The translations under genes and the position numbers were made by a program. Shown in pieces: positions 8,826 to 17,875 of a stretch of 64,000 nucleotides of DNA (within the stretch, counting starts at the first letter, position 1; each line of letters begins with the position of its first letter). The DNA lies in the NCBI RefSeq assembly GCF_001858025.1, contig NZ_LZQD01000002.1:462120-526119 (forward strand), read 5' to 3'. A model generated the notes under the pieces. It was not told where the DNA came from. It saw nothing but the letters and a program-made list of their open reading frames with translations, and did no database searches. The DNA comes from Trichormus sp. NMC-1 (GTDB lineage Bacteria > Cyanobacteriota > Cyanobacteriia > Cyanobacteriales > Nostocaceae).

Positions 8826-11800
8826 ATGTCTGAATCTGATTTACTATTACAAAAAAAAGCTAATTTATCAACAGCTAAAAAAGCTTTATTAGCAAAGTTG
8901 ATGCAAGGTAAATTGCAGAATAATACTATACCTTGTCGTCAACACTCAGATTCAATTCCTTTATCTTTTGCCCAAGAAAGATTATGGTTTTTAGAACAGT
9001 TAGATCCAAATCAGCCTCTATATAATGAGCCAACAGCTTTACACCTACGGGGTATTCTTGAGATAGCTACATTACAAAAAAGTCTGAATGAAATAGTCCG
9101 CCGACATGAATCTCTGAGAACTATATTTACTACAGTTGAAGGAAAACCAATCCCAACTATTTTTCCTCACTTTAACTTAAATTTACCTATAGTTAGCATT
9201 GAGTTACTAACACCTTCAGAACAAAAAATTGAAGTTAAACGCCTAGCTATTGAGGAAGCTTTACAACCATTTGATTTAGGTAAAGATCCACTCATCCGAG
9301 TTAAACTACTGCAATTAGGCGAAACAGAGTATGTATTACTGCTAACCATGCACCATATTATCTGCGATCGCTGGTCATTTGCAATTCTGCTGCAAGAACT
9401 CACCACTCTTTATCAAGCCTTCTCTAAAGGTCAAATTTCACCTTTCAAAGAACTACCAATCCAATATGCAGACTATGCTATTTGGCAAAAAAACTACCTC
9501 ACAGGAGAAGTTTTAGAAAAGCAGATATCCTATTGGGAAAAACAACTAGCAGATGCACCTGCTGTCCTAGAACTACCTACGGACTATCCTCGACCACCCG
9601 TAATGAGTAATCGGGGTTCTCAACTATCTTTTAGTTTATCACCAGAATTAACCCAGGCTCTTAAAACACTTTCACAACAGGAAGAAGCTACTTTATTTAT
9701 TACTTTACTTACTGCTTTTAAAGTTTTACTTTATCGTTATACCCAACAAACAGATATTTTAGTTGGCACAACTATAGCAGGTCGTAACCGAGAAGAATTA
9801 GAAACGCTAATTGGTTTTTTTGTTAATACTTTAGTTTTACGCACTGATCTGAGTAATAAACCGAGTTTTCGTCAACTATTGCGACAGGTTCGACAAGTAG
9901 CTTTAGAAGCTTATGCCCATCAAGATTTACCTTTTGAGAAAATAGTCGAAAAACTTCAACCAGAACGTAATTTTAGCCATACACCTTTGTTTCAGGTGAT
10001 GTTTCAATTGCAGAACACACCAAATAAAACATTAGAAATACCGGGTTTAACTTGGGAAAGTTTAGAGTTCCACAATCATACAGTTAAGTTTGACTTGTGT
10101 TTATCAATGGTAGAAACTGAACAAGGGCTAATAGGCAACTTGCAGTACAATACTGATTTATTTGATGTTGCCACTATCCACAGAATGCAGGGTCATTTTC
10201 AAACTTTACTGGAGAGCATTATTAATAATCCAGAACAAATAATTGAGGAATTACCTCTATTAACTAAAACCGAGCAAAAGCAATTTCTAGAATGGAATCA
10301 TACCCAAGTTGAATATCCTCAAGACAAATGTATTCATCAACTATTTGAAGATCAAGTAAAGAAAACACCCGATACCGTTGCGGTAGTATTTGAGAATGAA
10401 TCTTTAACCTATCGAGAACTTAATGAAAGAGCCAATCAACTGGCACATTACTTGCAAAAATTGGGAGTAAGTCCAGAGATATTGGTAGGGATTTGTGTAG
10501 AGCGATCGCTCTTCATGGTTATTGGTATATTAGCAATTCTTAAAGCTGGTGGTGCTTACGTTCCTCTAGATCCAGCCTATCCCCAAGAACGTTTGGCTTT
10601 CATGGTGCAAAATGCACAAATTTATGTTTTACTTACACAAACAAAACTGTTACAAAGTCTTCCTATTTTGCCTACCAAACTCATAAATTTAGATAAAGAT
10701 TGGCAGCAAATCACACAATTACCATCATCTAACCTAGCTAATACTCAAGTACAACCAGATCATCTTGCTTACATCATTTATACTTCTGGTTCTACAGGTC
10801 AATCAAAGGGGGTAATGATTCAACATTCCAGCCTTATTAATGCTTATTTTGCCTGGGAAACAATCTACCAATTGCGTACAAATGTCACATCTCATCTGCA
10901 AATGGCCAGCTTTTCTTTTGATGTTTTTTCTGGAGATTTGATTCGGGCTTTATGTTCTGGTGGCAAACTGGTTTTATGTCCAAGAGATTTATTGCTATCA
11001 TCTGAACATTTATATGAACTAATGCAAAAACAAAAAGTAGATTGTGCAGAGTTTGTACCAGCAGTCTTAAGAAATTTAATCCAGTATCTTGAGAATAGCC
11101 AACAGCGTCTCGATTTCATGCGATTACTAATTTGTGGTTCTGATAGCTGGAGTGGTGCAGAATATCGCAACTTTTTACAATTCTTTAGTTCTCAAACTCG
11201 GTTAATCAACTCCTATGGTTTGACAGAAACTACTATTGATAGTTCTTATTTTGAAACAACAGCCAAAGATTTAAGCGTTGAACAATTAGTACCTATAGGT
11301 CGCCCATTTCCTAATACTCAATTCTACATTTTAGATAAACATTTACAACCAGTACCTATCGGGATTCCTGGAGAACTTTATATTGGTGGTTTTAATCTGG
11401 CTAGAGGCTATATGCACCGTCCTGATTTAACTGCCGAAAAATTTATTTCTAACCCATTTAGTCATAATTCTGTCCAGCGTTTATACAAAACTGGTGATTT
11501 AGTTCGCTACTTGCCAGATGGTAATATCGAATTTCTACAACGCATTGACAACCAAGTTAAAATTAGAGGTTTCCGCATCGAGATTGGTGAAATTGAAGCA
11601 ACAATTAATCAATACAAAGAAATCAGAGAAGTTGTAGTTATAGTTAGAGAAGATATCCCAGATAACAAACGTCTAGTCGCTTATGTCGTTCCCCATGCTA
11701 CAGAAATCTCTGTCTTAGAATTACGTAACTTTTTAAAATCTAAATTACCAAATTACATGATACCTTCTGCCTTTGTAGTGTTAGAAAAAATTCCTCTCAC

Positions 11801-13574
11801 ACCCAATGGCAAAATCAACCGTCGTGGCTTACCTGCACCTGAAAGAATACAGCAGTCAGAAGCAAATACTTCTCTAACTTTGACTCCAGTTCAAGAAATG
11901 CTCGCTGGTATTTGGGCTGATATTTTAGATATCAAACAAGTAGGGATTTATGACAATTTCTTTGAATTAGGTGGTCATTCTCTGTTAGCAACTCGTGTTA
12001 TTTCCCAAATTCGCAAAGCTTTCCAAATAGAATTGCCTCTGCGTTGTTTATTTGCATCACCAACAGTATCAGAATTAGCTAAAGAAATAGAAAAAGCTAC
12101 AAAAGCAGAGTTAAAACTGAACTTACCAACGATTAAACCTGCTTCTAGATCAGAAAAGATACCTCTGTCTTTTTCTCAACAAAGATTGTGGTATCTAGAC
12201 CAATTACAGCCTAATAGCAATGCTTTCAACATCTTTGATGCTGTGCGTATTGTTGGTTTACTAAATATCTCAGTCTTAGAACAAAGTCTTAATGAAATTG
12301 TTCGCCGGCATGAAATTCTTCGTACTAACTTTACTGTAGTTCAGGGAGAACCAATTCAAGTTATTACTCCATCTCTAACTTTAAAAATCAATATCCTAGA
12401 CCTCAGCGAATTACCAGATACTCAACGGGAGCATACAGCCAATAAATTAGCTGAACAAGAAGCTGCAAAGCCTTTTTATTTAGATAAAGAATCATTGCTA
12501 AGAGTTACTCTTGTCCGTTTAAATGAAGCAGATTATATACTGCTTTTGACTATGCACCACATTATCTCTGATGGTTGGTCTACAGGAGTTTTAATTAAAG
12601 AATTAGTAGGATTATATGAAGCCTTCTCTCTAGGTAAATCTTCTCCATTTCCAGAGTTATCAATTCAATATGCAGACTTTGCAATTTGGCAAAATCACTG
12701 TTTCAAAGAAGAGTTATTAGAAAATCAATTAAGTTATTGGAAACAGCAACTAAAAAACGTACCAATCCTCAAATTACCCACAGATTATCCTCGACCTGAT
12801 ATTGCTATGTATCGGGGTGCAAAACAAACTTTAACGCTCAATCTAACATTAATTGAAGCTATTAAAAGCCTGAGCTTGCGAGAAAAAACTACTATTTTTA
12901 TGACCCTATTAGCAGCTTTTAAAGCTGTACTGCACTACTACAGTGGTCAAGAAGATATTGTAGTTGGTACTGATGTTGCCAATAGAAATGTATCGGAAAC
13001 TGAAGGGTTAATTGGATTTTTTGTAAATCAATTAGTCTTACGCACTTCTGTTAGCGGTAACCCAACATTTTCAGAATTCTTACAAAGAGTAAGAGAAGTT
13101 ACTTTAGGTGCATATTCCCATCAAGATTTACCTTTCGATGTTTTAGTAAATACTCTCAATCCAGAACGTAATCTAAATCTGTCACCCTTATTCCAAGCCA
13201 AATTCATTTTCGATAATACACAAACACCAACATTAGAATTTCCTGGTTTAACAATCAGTTCGATCCAAATGGCTAAAATCTCAACTCAGCTTGATTTAAT
13301 TTTGAGGTTAACAGAAACATCACAAGGTATTATTGCTAATTTAGAATACAACACAGATATATTTACCTCTGTAACTATTACTCAAATGCTTGCATTTTGG
13401 GAAATATTTCTAAATCAAGTTGTAAATAATTCTACTGCTAGATTACAAGAATTAGTTGATGCGATCGCAACAGTAGACAAAGAACAAAAAAATCTTGTCA
13501 AAATCAAACATAAACAAGATACTCAACAAAAAATTCAAACCATCAAGCGGAAAGCAATTAATCATACATCCTAG
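8826..13574 (+). CDS. NRPS C-A(Orn-like)-PCP-C
   Basis: This 1582-residue synthetase begins with a short helical N-terminal linker (about 1-40). The first C domain (about 45-470) has HHIICDR near residue 176: both histidines and the aspartate are intact, but the usual glycine is arginine. The A domain (about 500-1000) gives, by eye, the pocket D-V-G-E-L-C-S-I-D-K, close to the published ornithine code DVGEIGSIDK, so a basic residue such as Orn is likely. The PCP serine in GGHSLLA is near residue 1052. A second C domain (about 1100-1560) has an intact MHHIISDGW near 1242. It ends the protein without an A domain, so it must condense the residue carried by the protein at 14638, whose own C-like domain lacks histidines. 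This split is a strong argument for the interface-domain reading. No epimerase domain is present. Confidence 0.94.
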   Translation: MSESDLLLQKKANLSTAKKALLAKLMQGKLQNNTIPCRQHSDSIPLSFAQERLWFLEQLDPNQPLYNEPTALHLRGILEIATLQKSLNEIVRRHESLRTIFTTVEGKPIPTIFPHFNLNLPIVSIELLTPSEQKIEVKRLAIEEALQPFDLGKDPLIRVKLLQLGETEYVLLLTMHHIICDRWSFAILLQELTTLYQAFSKGQISPFKELPIQYADYAIWQKNYLTGEVLEKQISYWEKQLADAPAVLELPTDYPRPPVMSNRGSQLSFSLSPELTQALKTLSQQEEATLFITLLTAFKVLLYRYTQQTDILVGTTIAGRNREELETLIGFFVNTLVLRTDLSNKPSFRQLLRQVRQVALEAYAHQDLPFEKIVEKLQPERNFSHTPLFQVMFQLQNTPNKTLEIPGLTWESLEFHNHTVKFDLCLSMVETEQGLIGNLQYNTDLFDVATIHRMQGHFQTLLESIINNPEQIIEELPLLTKTEQKQFLEWNHTQVEYPQDKCIHQLFEDQVKKTPDTVAVVFENESLTYRELNERANQLAHYLQKLGVSPEILVGICVERSLFMVIGILAILKAGGAYVPLDPAYPQERLAFMVQNAQIYVLLTQTKLLQSLPILPTKLINLDKDWQQITQLPSSNLANTQVQPDHLAYIIYTSGSTGQSKGVMIQHSSLINAYFAWETIYQLRTNVTSHLQMASFSFDVFSGDLIRALCSGGKLVLCPRDLLLSSEHLYELMQKQKVDCAEFVPAVLRNLIQYLENSQQRLDFMRLLICGSDSWSGAEYRNFLQFFSSQTRLINSYGLTETTIDSSYFETTAKDLSVEQLVPIGRPFPNTQFYILDKHLQPVPIGIPGELYIGGFNLARGYMHRPDLTAEKFISNPFSHNSVQRLYKTGDLVRYLPDGNIEFLQRIDNQVKIRGFRIEIGEIEATINQYKEIREVVVIVREDIPDNKRLVAYVVPHATEISVLELRNFLKSKLPNYMIPSAFVVLEKIPLTPNGKINRRGLPAPERIQQSEANTSLTLTPVQEMLAGIWADILDIKQVGIYDNFFELGGHSLLATRVISQIRKAFQIELPLRCLFASPTVSELAKEIEKATKAELKLNLPTIKPASRSEKIPLSFSQQRLWYLDQLQPNSNAFNIFDAVRIVGLLNISVLEQSLNEIVRRHEILRTNFTVVQGEPIQVITPSLTLKINILDLSELPDTQREHTANKLAEQEAAKPFYLDKESLLRVTLVRLNEADYILLLTMHHIISDGWSTGVLIKELVGLYEAFSLGKSSPFPELSIQYADFAIWQNHCFKEELLENQLSYWKQQLKNVPILKLPTDYPRPDIAMYRGAKQTLTLNLTLIEAIKSLSLREKTTIFMTLLAAFKAVLHYYSGQEDIVVGTDVANRNVSETEGLIGFFVNQLVLRTSVSGNPTFSEFLQRVREVTLGAYSHQDLPFDVLVNTLNPERNLNLSPLFQAKFIFDNTQTPTLEFPGLTISSIQMAKISTQLDLILRLTETSQGIIANLEYNTDIFTSVTITQMLAFWEIFLNQVVNNSTARLQELVDAIATVDKEQKNLVKIKHKQDTQQKIQTIKRKAINHTS

Positions 13575-13582
13575 ATAAGAAT

Positions 13583-14611
13583 ATGAAGAAATTAGAAATC
13601 ACCAATCTACAAAGAAAAACTGTCAACTTAGAAACACAAGCATTAATTACAACGGAAACTTTTAATCATAGTGAAAGTCTACCTTTAGTAATTAAACCCA
13701 CAATTGATCAGATTTATTTACCACATTGGTTAATTGTCAATCAGGATTTTATTCATAAACAACTACTCAAATATGGTGCTATCCTTTTTCGTGGCTTTAA
13801 TATTGATACACCAGCTATATTTGAAAAATTTGGTTTAGCTATTTGTCAAGAACTTTTCCAGGAAAATGGCGAACATCCCCGCGAAACAGTCAGCGGAAAA
13901 GTTTACACTCCAGTATTTTATCCCGCCGATAGAAAACTGTTATGGCATAATGAAAACTCTTTTAATCATCAATTCCCCTTAAAAATTATGTTTGGTTGTC
14001 GTCAACCAGCACAGCAGGGAGGGGAAACACCAATTGTTGATAGCCGCAAAGTTTTTCAATTAATAGATTCCAAAATCCGTGATATATTTATTGAGAAACA
14101 AGTGATGTATGTTCGCAATTATGGGGATGGATTAGGGTTAGATTGGCAAACAGTATTTCAAACCCAAAATCAAGCAGAAGTTGAAAAAAGATTCTCCAAA
14201 AATGCAATCAAATTTGCATGGAAATCAAAAAATCGGCTGAGAACTCTTTCTATTCGTCCGGCTGTAATTAAACATCCTCAAACCGGAGAATTATCTTGGT
14301 TTAATCAAGCTCAACATTGGCATCCTGCTTGTTTAGATTCGATAACTAGAGAAACACTATTTGCATCTTTTAAACCAGAAGATTTACCAAGAAACTGTTA
14401 CTACGGTGATGGTACTCCCATTGAAGATTCAATCATGGAAGAAATTTGTGGTGTTTATCAACAATTAGAAGTAACTTTTCCTTGGGAAAAAGGAGATGTT
14501 TTACTACTAGATAATATTTTAGCAGCCCATGCTAGAAACTCCTTTGTGGGTGAAAGAAAATTATTAGTAGCAATGGGCGAAATGACAAATTATACACAAA
14601 TTGGATATTAA
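13583..14611 (+). CDS. TauD/SyrP-family amino-acid beta-hydroxylase (complete)
   Basis: This 342-residue Fe(II)/2-oxoglutarate dioxygenase is the second hydroxylase of the assembly line. Iron ligands are visible as His122-x-Glu124 in WHNEN and the distal His316 in AAHARN; Arg325 (GERK) is a candidate 2-oxoglutarate anchor. The second position is Glu rather than the commoner Asp, as in the first hydroxylase. The start is 8 bases after the preceding NRPS stop, and the stop is 26 bases before the next NRPS, which also begins with a degenerate C-like domain. It probably hydroxylates the residue held by that module in trans. Its code (see 14638) looks more Asn-like than the first module's, so the product could be beta-hydroxy-Asp or beta-hydroxy-Asn. 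Paralogy with the gene at 2-787 is clear over the shared length. Confidence 0.93.
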   Translation: MKKLEITNLQRKTVNLETQALITTETFNHSESLPLVIKPTIDQIYLPHWLIVNQDFIHKQLLKYGAILFRGFNIDTPAIFEKFGLAICQELFQENGEHPRETVSGKVYTPVFYPADRKLLWHNENSFNHQFPLKIMFGCRQPAQQGGETPIVDSRKVFQLIDSKIRDIFIEKQVMYVRNYGDGLGLDWQTVFQTQNQAEVEKRFSKNAIKFAWKSKNRLRTLSIRPAVIKHPQTGELSWFNQAQHWHPACLDSITRETLFASFKPEDLPRNCYYGDGTPIEDSIMEEICGVYQQLEVTFPWEKGDVLLLDNILAAHARNSFVGERKLLVAMGEMTNYTQIGY

Positions 14612-14637
14612 GGATATTTAAAAAAGGATAGCGAAAA

Positions 14638-17600
14638 ATGCTCAGTCAAATTCAAGGATTTCAACTTTCACCACAGCAACAACATTTGTGGAAATTACAA
14701 CAAGATAGTTCTGTTTATCGGGCTTTAGGTGCAGTTCTCATTGAGGGGAATTTACAAATTGATGTCTTTAAACAAGCCCTGCAAAAAGTTGTAGATAGAA
14801 ATGAAATACTCCGTACTCGCTTTTATCGTCCCCAAGGAATTAAAATTCCTAGTCAGGTGATAGATAGTAATAATTCTTTCTTATTTACCGAGTATGAATT
14901 TCTAACAAATCACAATTTAGAGCAAGTAATAGACGAGTTATTACTTGAAGCAAAAAATCAGCCTTGGGACTTAGAATCAGGCTACTTATTTTCTACAAAA
15001 TTAGTCAAAACTGACAATAATCAATATATTTTATTTCTGAGTTTACCGTCTTTATGTGCCGATACAAAGACTTTAAATAATTTAGTTGCAGAAATTAGTA
15101 ATTGCTATACTGCCGTTTTACAAGGTGATAATCTTTTAGATGAACCTTTACAATATGCTGATATTGCAGCATGGCTAAATGAATTATTAGCAGCAGAAGA
15201 AACAAATTCAGGAAGAAAGTATTGGCAAAAAATAGATATTTCCACAAGTAGAAATTGCCAAATTATTCATGAAAAGCAACCAGATGAAACAGCGAAATTT
15301 CAACCGCAATTGATCAACTTACAAATTGATCAACAATTAACTGGACAAATAAAACAAATTGCTAATACTTATCAAACTACAACTTCTGTATTTCTATTAA
15401 CTTGTTGGTTAATTCTCCTGCGGCGTTTAACTGGGAATTGTGACTTAATTATTGGTACTTCCTTTGATGGTCGCAATTATGATGAATTAAAATCTAGCTT
15501 AGGTTTGTTTGCTAAATATTTACCTCTAAATTGCCAACTAGAAGACGAAAAATGCTTTTGTGATATATTGAATTTAGTTAAAGAAATTACTAGCAAAATG
15601 TCAGATTACCAGGAAACTTTTACTTGGAAAACTGCTGGAAATAACCAGAGTCAAGAAATTGAAAAACCATTCTTCCCCTTCTGTTTTGAGTTTATAGAAA
15701 CACCAGAAAAGCATATATCTGGGGAAATATCACTGTCACTTTATCAGCATCGTGTTGATTTAGAACCCTTTGAGGTTAAACTTGCTGGTGTTTGTGGATT
15801 TAATGAACAGCTAAAAGTTGAATTTCACTATGATAGCAACTTATTCACAAAAGCTAATATAGAAAATATTGCTGATCAATTTGCAACTTTGTTAGCAAGT
15901 TCCGTTGAAAATCCTCAACTAAACATTTTCCGTCTCAATCTTCTTTCAGAATTACAAAAACAGCAACTTGTAATTAATTTCAACTATACCAAAACACCAG
16001 AATTACCATATAATTGTATTCATGATTGGTTTGCAGTTCAATGTCAGCAGACACCAGATAATATTGCAGTTGTTTATGAAAATCAAAAACTCACATATCA
16101 AGAATTAAATAACAGTGCTAACCAACTAGCGCATTATTTACAAAGTTTAGGAGTAGGAACAGAAACCCTGATCGGAATATGTATAGAACGTTCTCCTTTA
16201 ATGGTGATTGCTGTTTTAGGAATTCTCAAGGCTGGTGCAGCTTATGTACCCATTGACCCCAATTATCCCCCAGAAAGAAAAGCGTTTATTTTAGCAGATA
16301 CACAAATGCCATTATTGCTAACTCAAGCCAGTTTAGCAGCAGATTTACAGACAAATAATATTAGAACTATTTGTTTAGATAATGATTGGTATATCATCAA
16401 CAAACAACTGCAAAACAACCCAATTCATAACACTAATAGTCAGAATGTCGCTTATGTAATTTATACTTCTGGTTCTACTGGTAAACCCAAGGGAACATTA
16501 ATTTCTCATTCGGGTTTAGTTAATTATTTGCATTGGTGTACAAAGGCATATAAAGTTGATCAAGGTTCGGGAACTTTGGTACATTCTTCTTTAGGATTTG
16601 ACTTAACTATTACCAGTTTATTTTCTCCTTTGGTGGTAGGTAGTCAAGTAGAACTATTACCAGAAAATCAAAGCATAGAAAATCTTGCTCAAACTCTCAT
16701 TCAAAGAAATAATTTAAGCTTAGTCAAAATCACTCCTGCTCATTTAGAATTACTCAGTCAACAACTATCACCAGAGGAAGTATCAGATCGGACTAATGCT
16801 TTTATTATTGGTGGAGAAAATCTAACCACACAACATATTAATTTTTGGCGAAAGTTTGCCCCAAAAACAATTTTAATCAATGAATATGGACCGACAGAAA
16901 CCGTTGTGGGTTGCTGCATTTATCAAGTATCACAACAAGATAATTATTTAGGTTCTATTCCTATTGGTTATCCCATAGCTAATACCGAACTTTATGTTTT
17001 AGACCAATATTTACAACCAGTACCAAAAGGGGTAATAGGTGAATTATATATTGGTGGTGCAGGACTAGCGCGGGGTTATCTCAACCAACCAGAATTAACA
17101 GCCCAAAAGTTTATTCCCCATCCTTTTAGTAATGAACTAGGAGCGCGTTTATATAAAACTGGTGATCAAGTGCGCTTCCGAATTGATGGAAATTTAGAAT
17201 TTTTGGGACGCTTGGATGATCAAGTTAAATTAAGAGGTTTTCGTATCGAATTAGGAGAAATAGAATCTTTACTTTCCTTACATCAAACTGTTCAAGATGC
17301 AGTAGTGATGGTAAGAGAAGATGTAGCTGGAGATCAACGTCTAGTTGCTTATTTGGTTATTAGAAAAGATGCTTCTTTATCTATTCAGAGTTTGCGGAGT
17401 TTCTTGCAAGAAAAACTTCCAGATTATATGATTCCTACAGCTTTTGTACCTTTAGAAACCTTACCTTTAACAAGCAATGGCAAAGTAAATAGAAAGATAC
17501 TTCCTGGACCAGATCAGCTAAATACAGAGGTGAAAGAATCTTTTATTGCTCCCCGTAATTCTCTTGAAGAACAGTTAACAAATATATGGGCAGAAGTGCT

Positions 17601-17862
17601 GAAAATAGAAAAAGTGGGTATATACAATAACTTTTTTAGCTTAGGTGGACATTCCCTGCTAGTGACACAGTTAATATCTAGAATGCGTGATGATATTGGT
17701 GTGGAATTAGTGATACAGGATGTTTTTAATTATCCCACTGTAGCTGATTTAGCCGTGATTATCACCCAAAAATTAGCCCAAGATATAGATGAAGACATTT
17801 TAGCGCGATCGCTTGCAGAATTAGAAGAATTATCTAACGCAGATATCCAATTAATTAACTAA
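14638..17862 (+). CDS. NRPS module: degenerate condensation (interface-like) - A(Asn/Asp-like) - PCP
   Basis: This 1074-residue synthetase is a paralogue of the one at 803-4006 with the same three-domain plan. In the N-terminal C-like domain (about 1-445) the HHxxxDG position reads SLPSLCADT (near residue 135), again without catalytic histidines. The A domain (about 459-965) has TSGSTGKPKG, YGPTETV, YKTGD and NGKVN. The pocket read by eye is D-L-T-K-I-G-E-V-G-K, closest to the published Asn code DLTKLGEVGK, although Asp and Asn pockets are related. The PCP serine lies in GGHSLLV near residue 1003. The neighbouring hydroxylase and the orphan C domain ending the previous protein give it a complete hydroxylated module split over three polypeptides. 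The C-terminal tail after the PCP is acidic. Confidence 0.92.
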   Translation: MLSQIQGFQLSPQQQHLWKLQQDSSVYRALGAVLIEGNLQIDVFKQALQKVVDRNEILRTRFYRPQGIKIPSQVIDSNNSFLFTEYEFLTNHNLEQVIDELLLEAKNQPWDLESGYLFSTKLVKTDNNQYILFLSLPSLCADTKTLNNLVAEISNCYTAVLQGDNLLDEPLQYADIAAWLNELLAAEETNSGRKYWQKIDISTSRNCQIIHEKQPDETAKFQPQLINLQIDQQLTGQIKQIANTYQTTTSVFLLTCWLILLRRLTGNCDLIIGTSFDGRNYDELKSSLGLFAKYLPLNCQLEDEKCFCDILNLVKEITSKMSDYQETFTWKTAGNNQSQEIEKPFFPFCFEFIETPEKHISGEISLSLYQHRVDLEPFEVKLAGVCGFNEQLKVEFHYDSNLFTKANIENIADQFATLLASSVENPQLNIFRLNLLSELQKQQLVINFNYTKTPELPYNCIHDWFAVQCQQTPDNIAVVYENQKLTYQELNNSANQLAHYLQSLGVGTETLIGICIERSPLMVIAVLGILKAGAAYVPIDPNYPPERKAFILADTQMPLLLTQASLAADLQTNNIRTICLDNDWYIINKQLQNNPIHNTNSQNVAYVIYTSGSTGKPKGTLISHSGLVNYLHWCTKAYKVDQGSGTLVHSSLGFDLTITSLFSPLVVGSQVELLPENQSIENLAQTLIQRNNLSLVKITPAHLELLSQQLSPEEVSDRTNAFIIGGENLTTQHINFWRKFAPKTILINEYGPTETVVGCCIYQVSQQDNYLGSIPIGYPIANTELYVLDQYLQPVPKGVIGELYIGGAGLARGYLNQPELTAQKFIPHPFSNELGARLYKTGDQVRFRIDGNLEFLGRLDDQVKLRGFRIELGEIESLLSLHQTVQDAVVMVREDVAGDQRLVAYLVIRKDASLSIQSLRSFLQEKLPDYMIPTAFVPLETLPLTSNGKVNRKILPGPDQLNTEVKESFIAPRNSLEEQLTNIWAEVLKIEKVGIYNNFFSLGGHSLLVTQLISRMRDDIGVELVIQDVFNYPTVADLAVIITQKLAQDIDEDILARSLAELEELSNADIQLIN

Positions 17863-17875
17863 GGTTAAAAATTAT

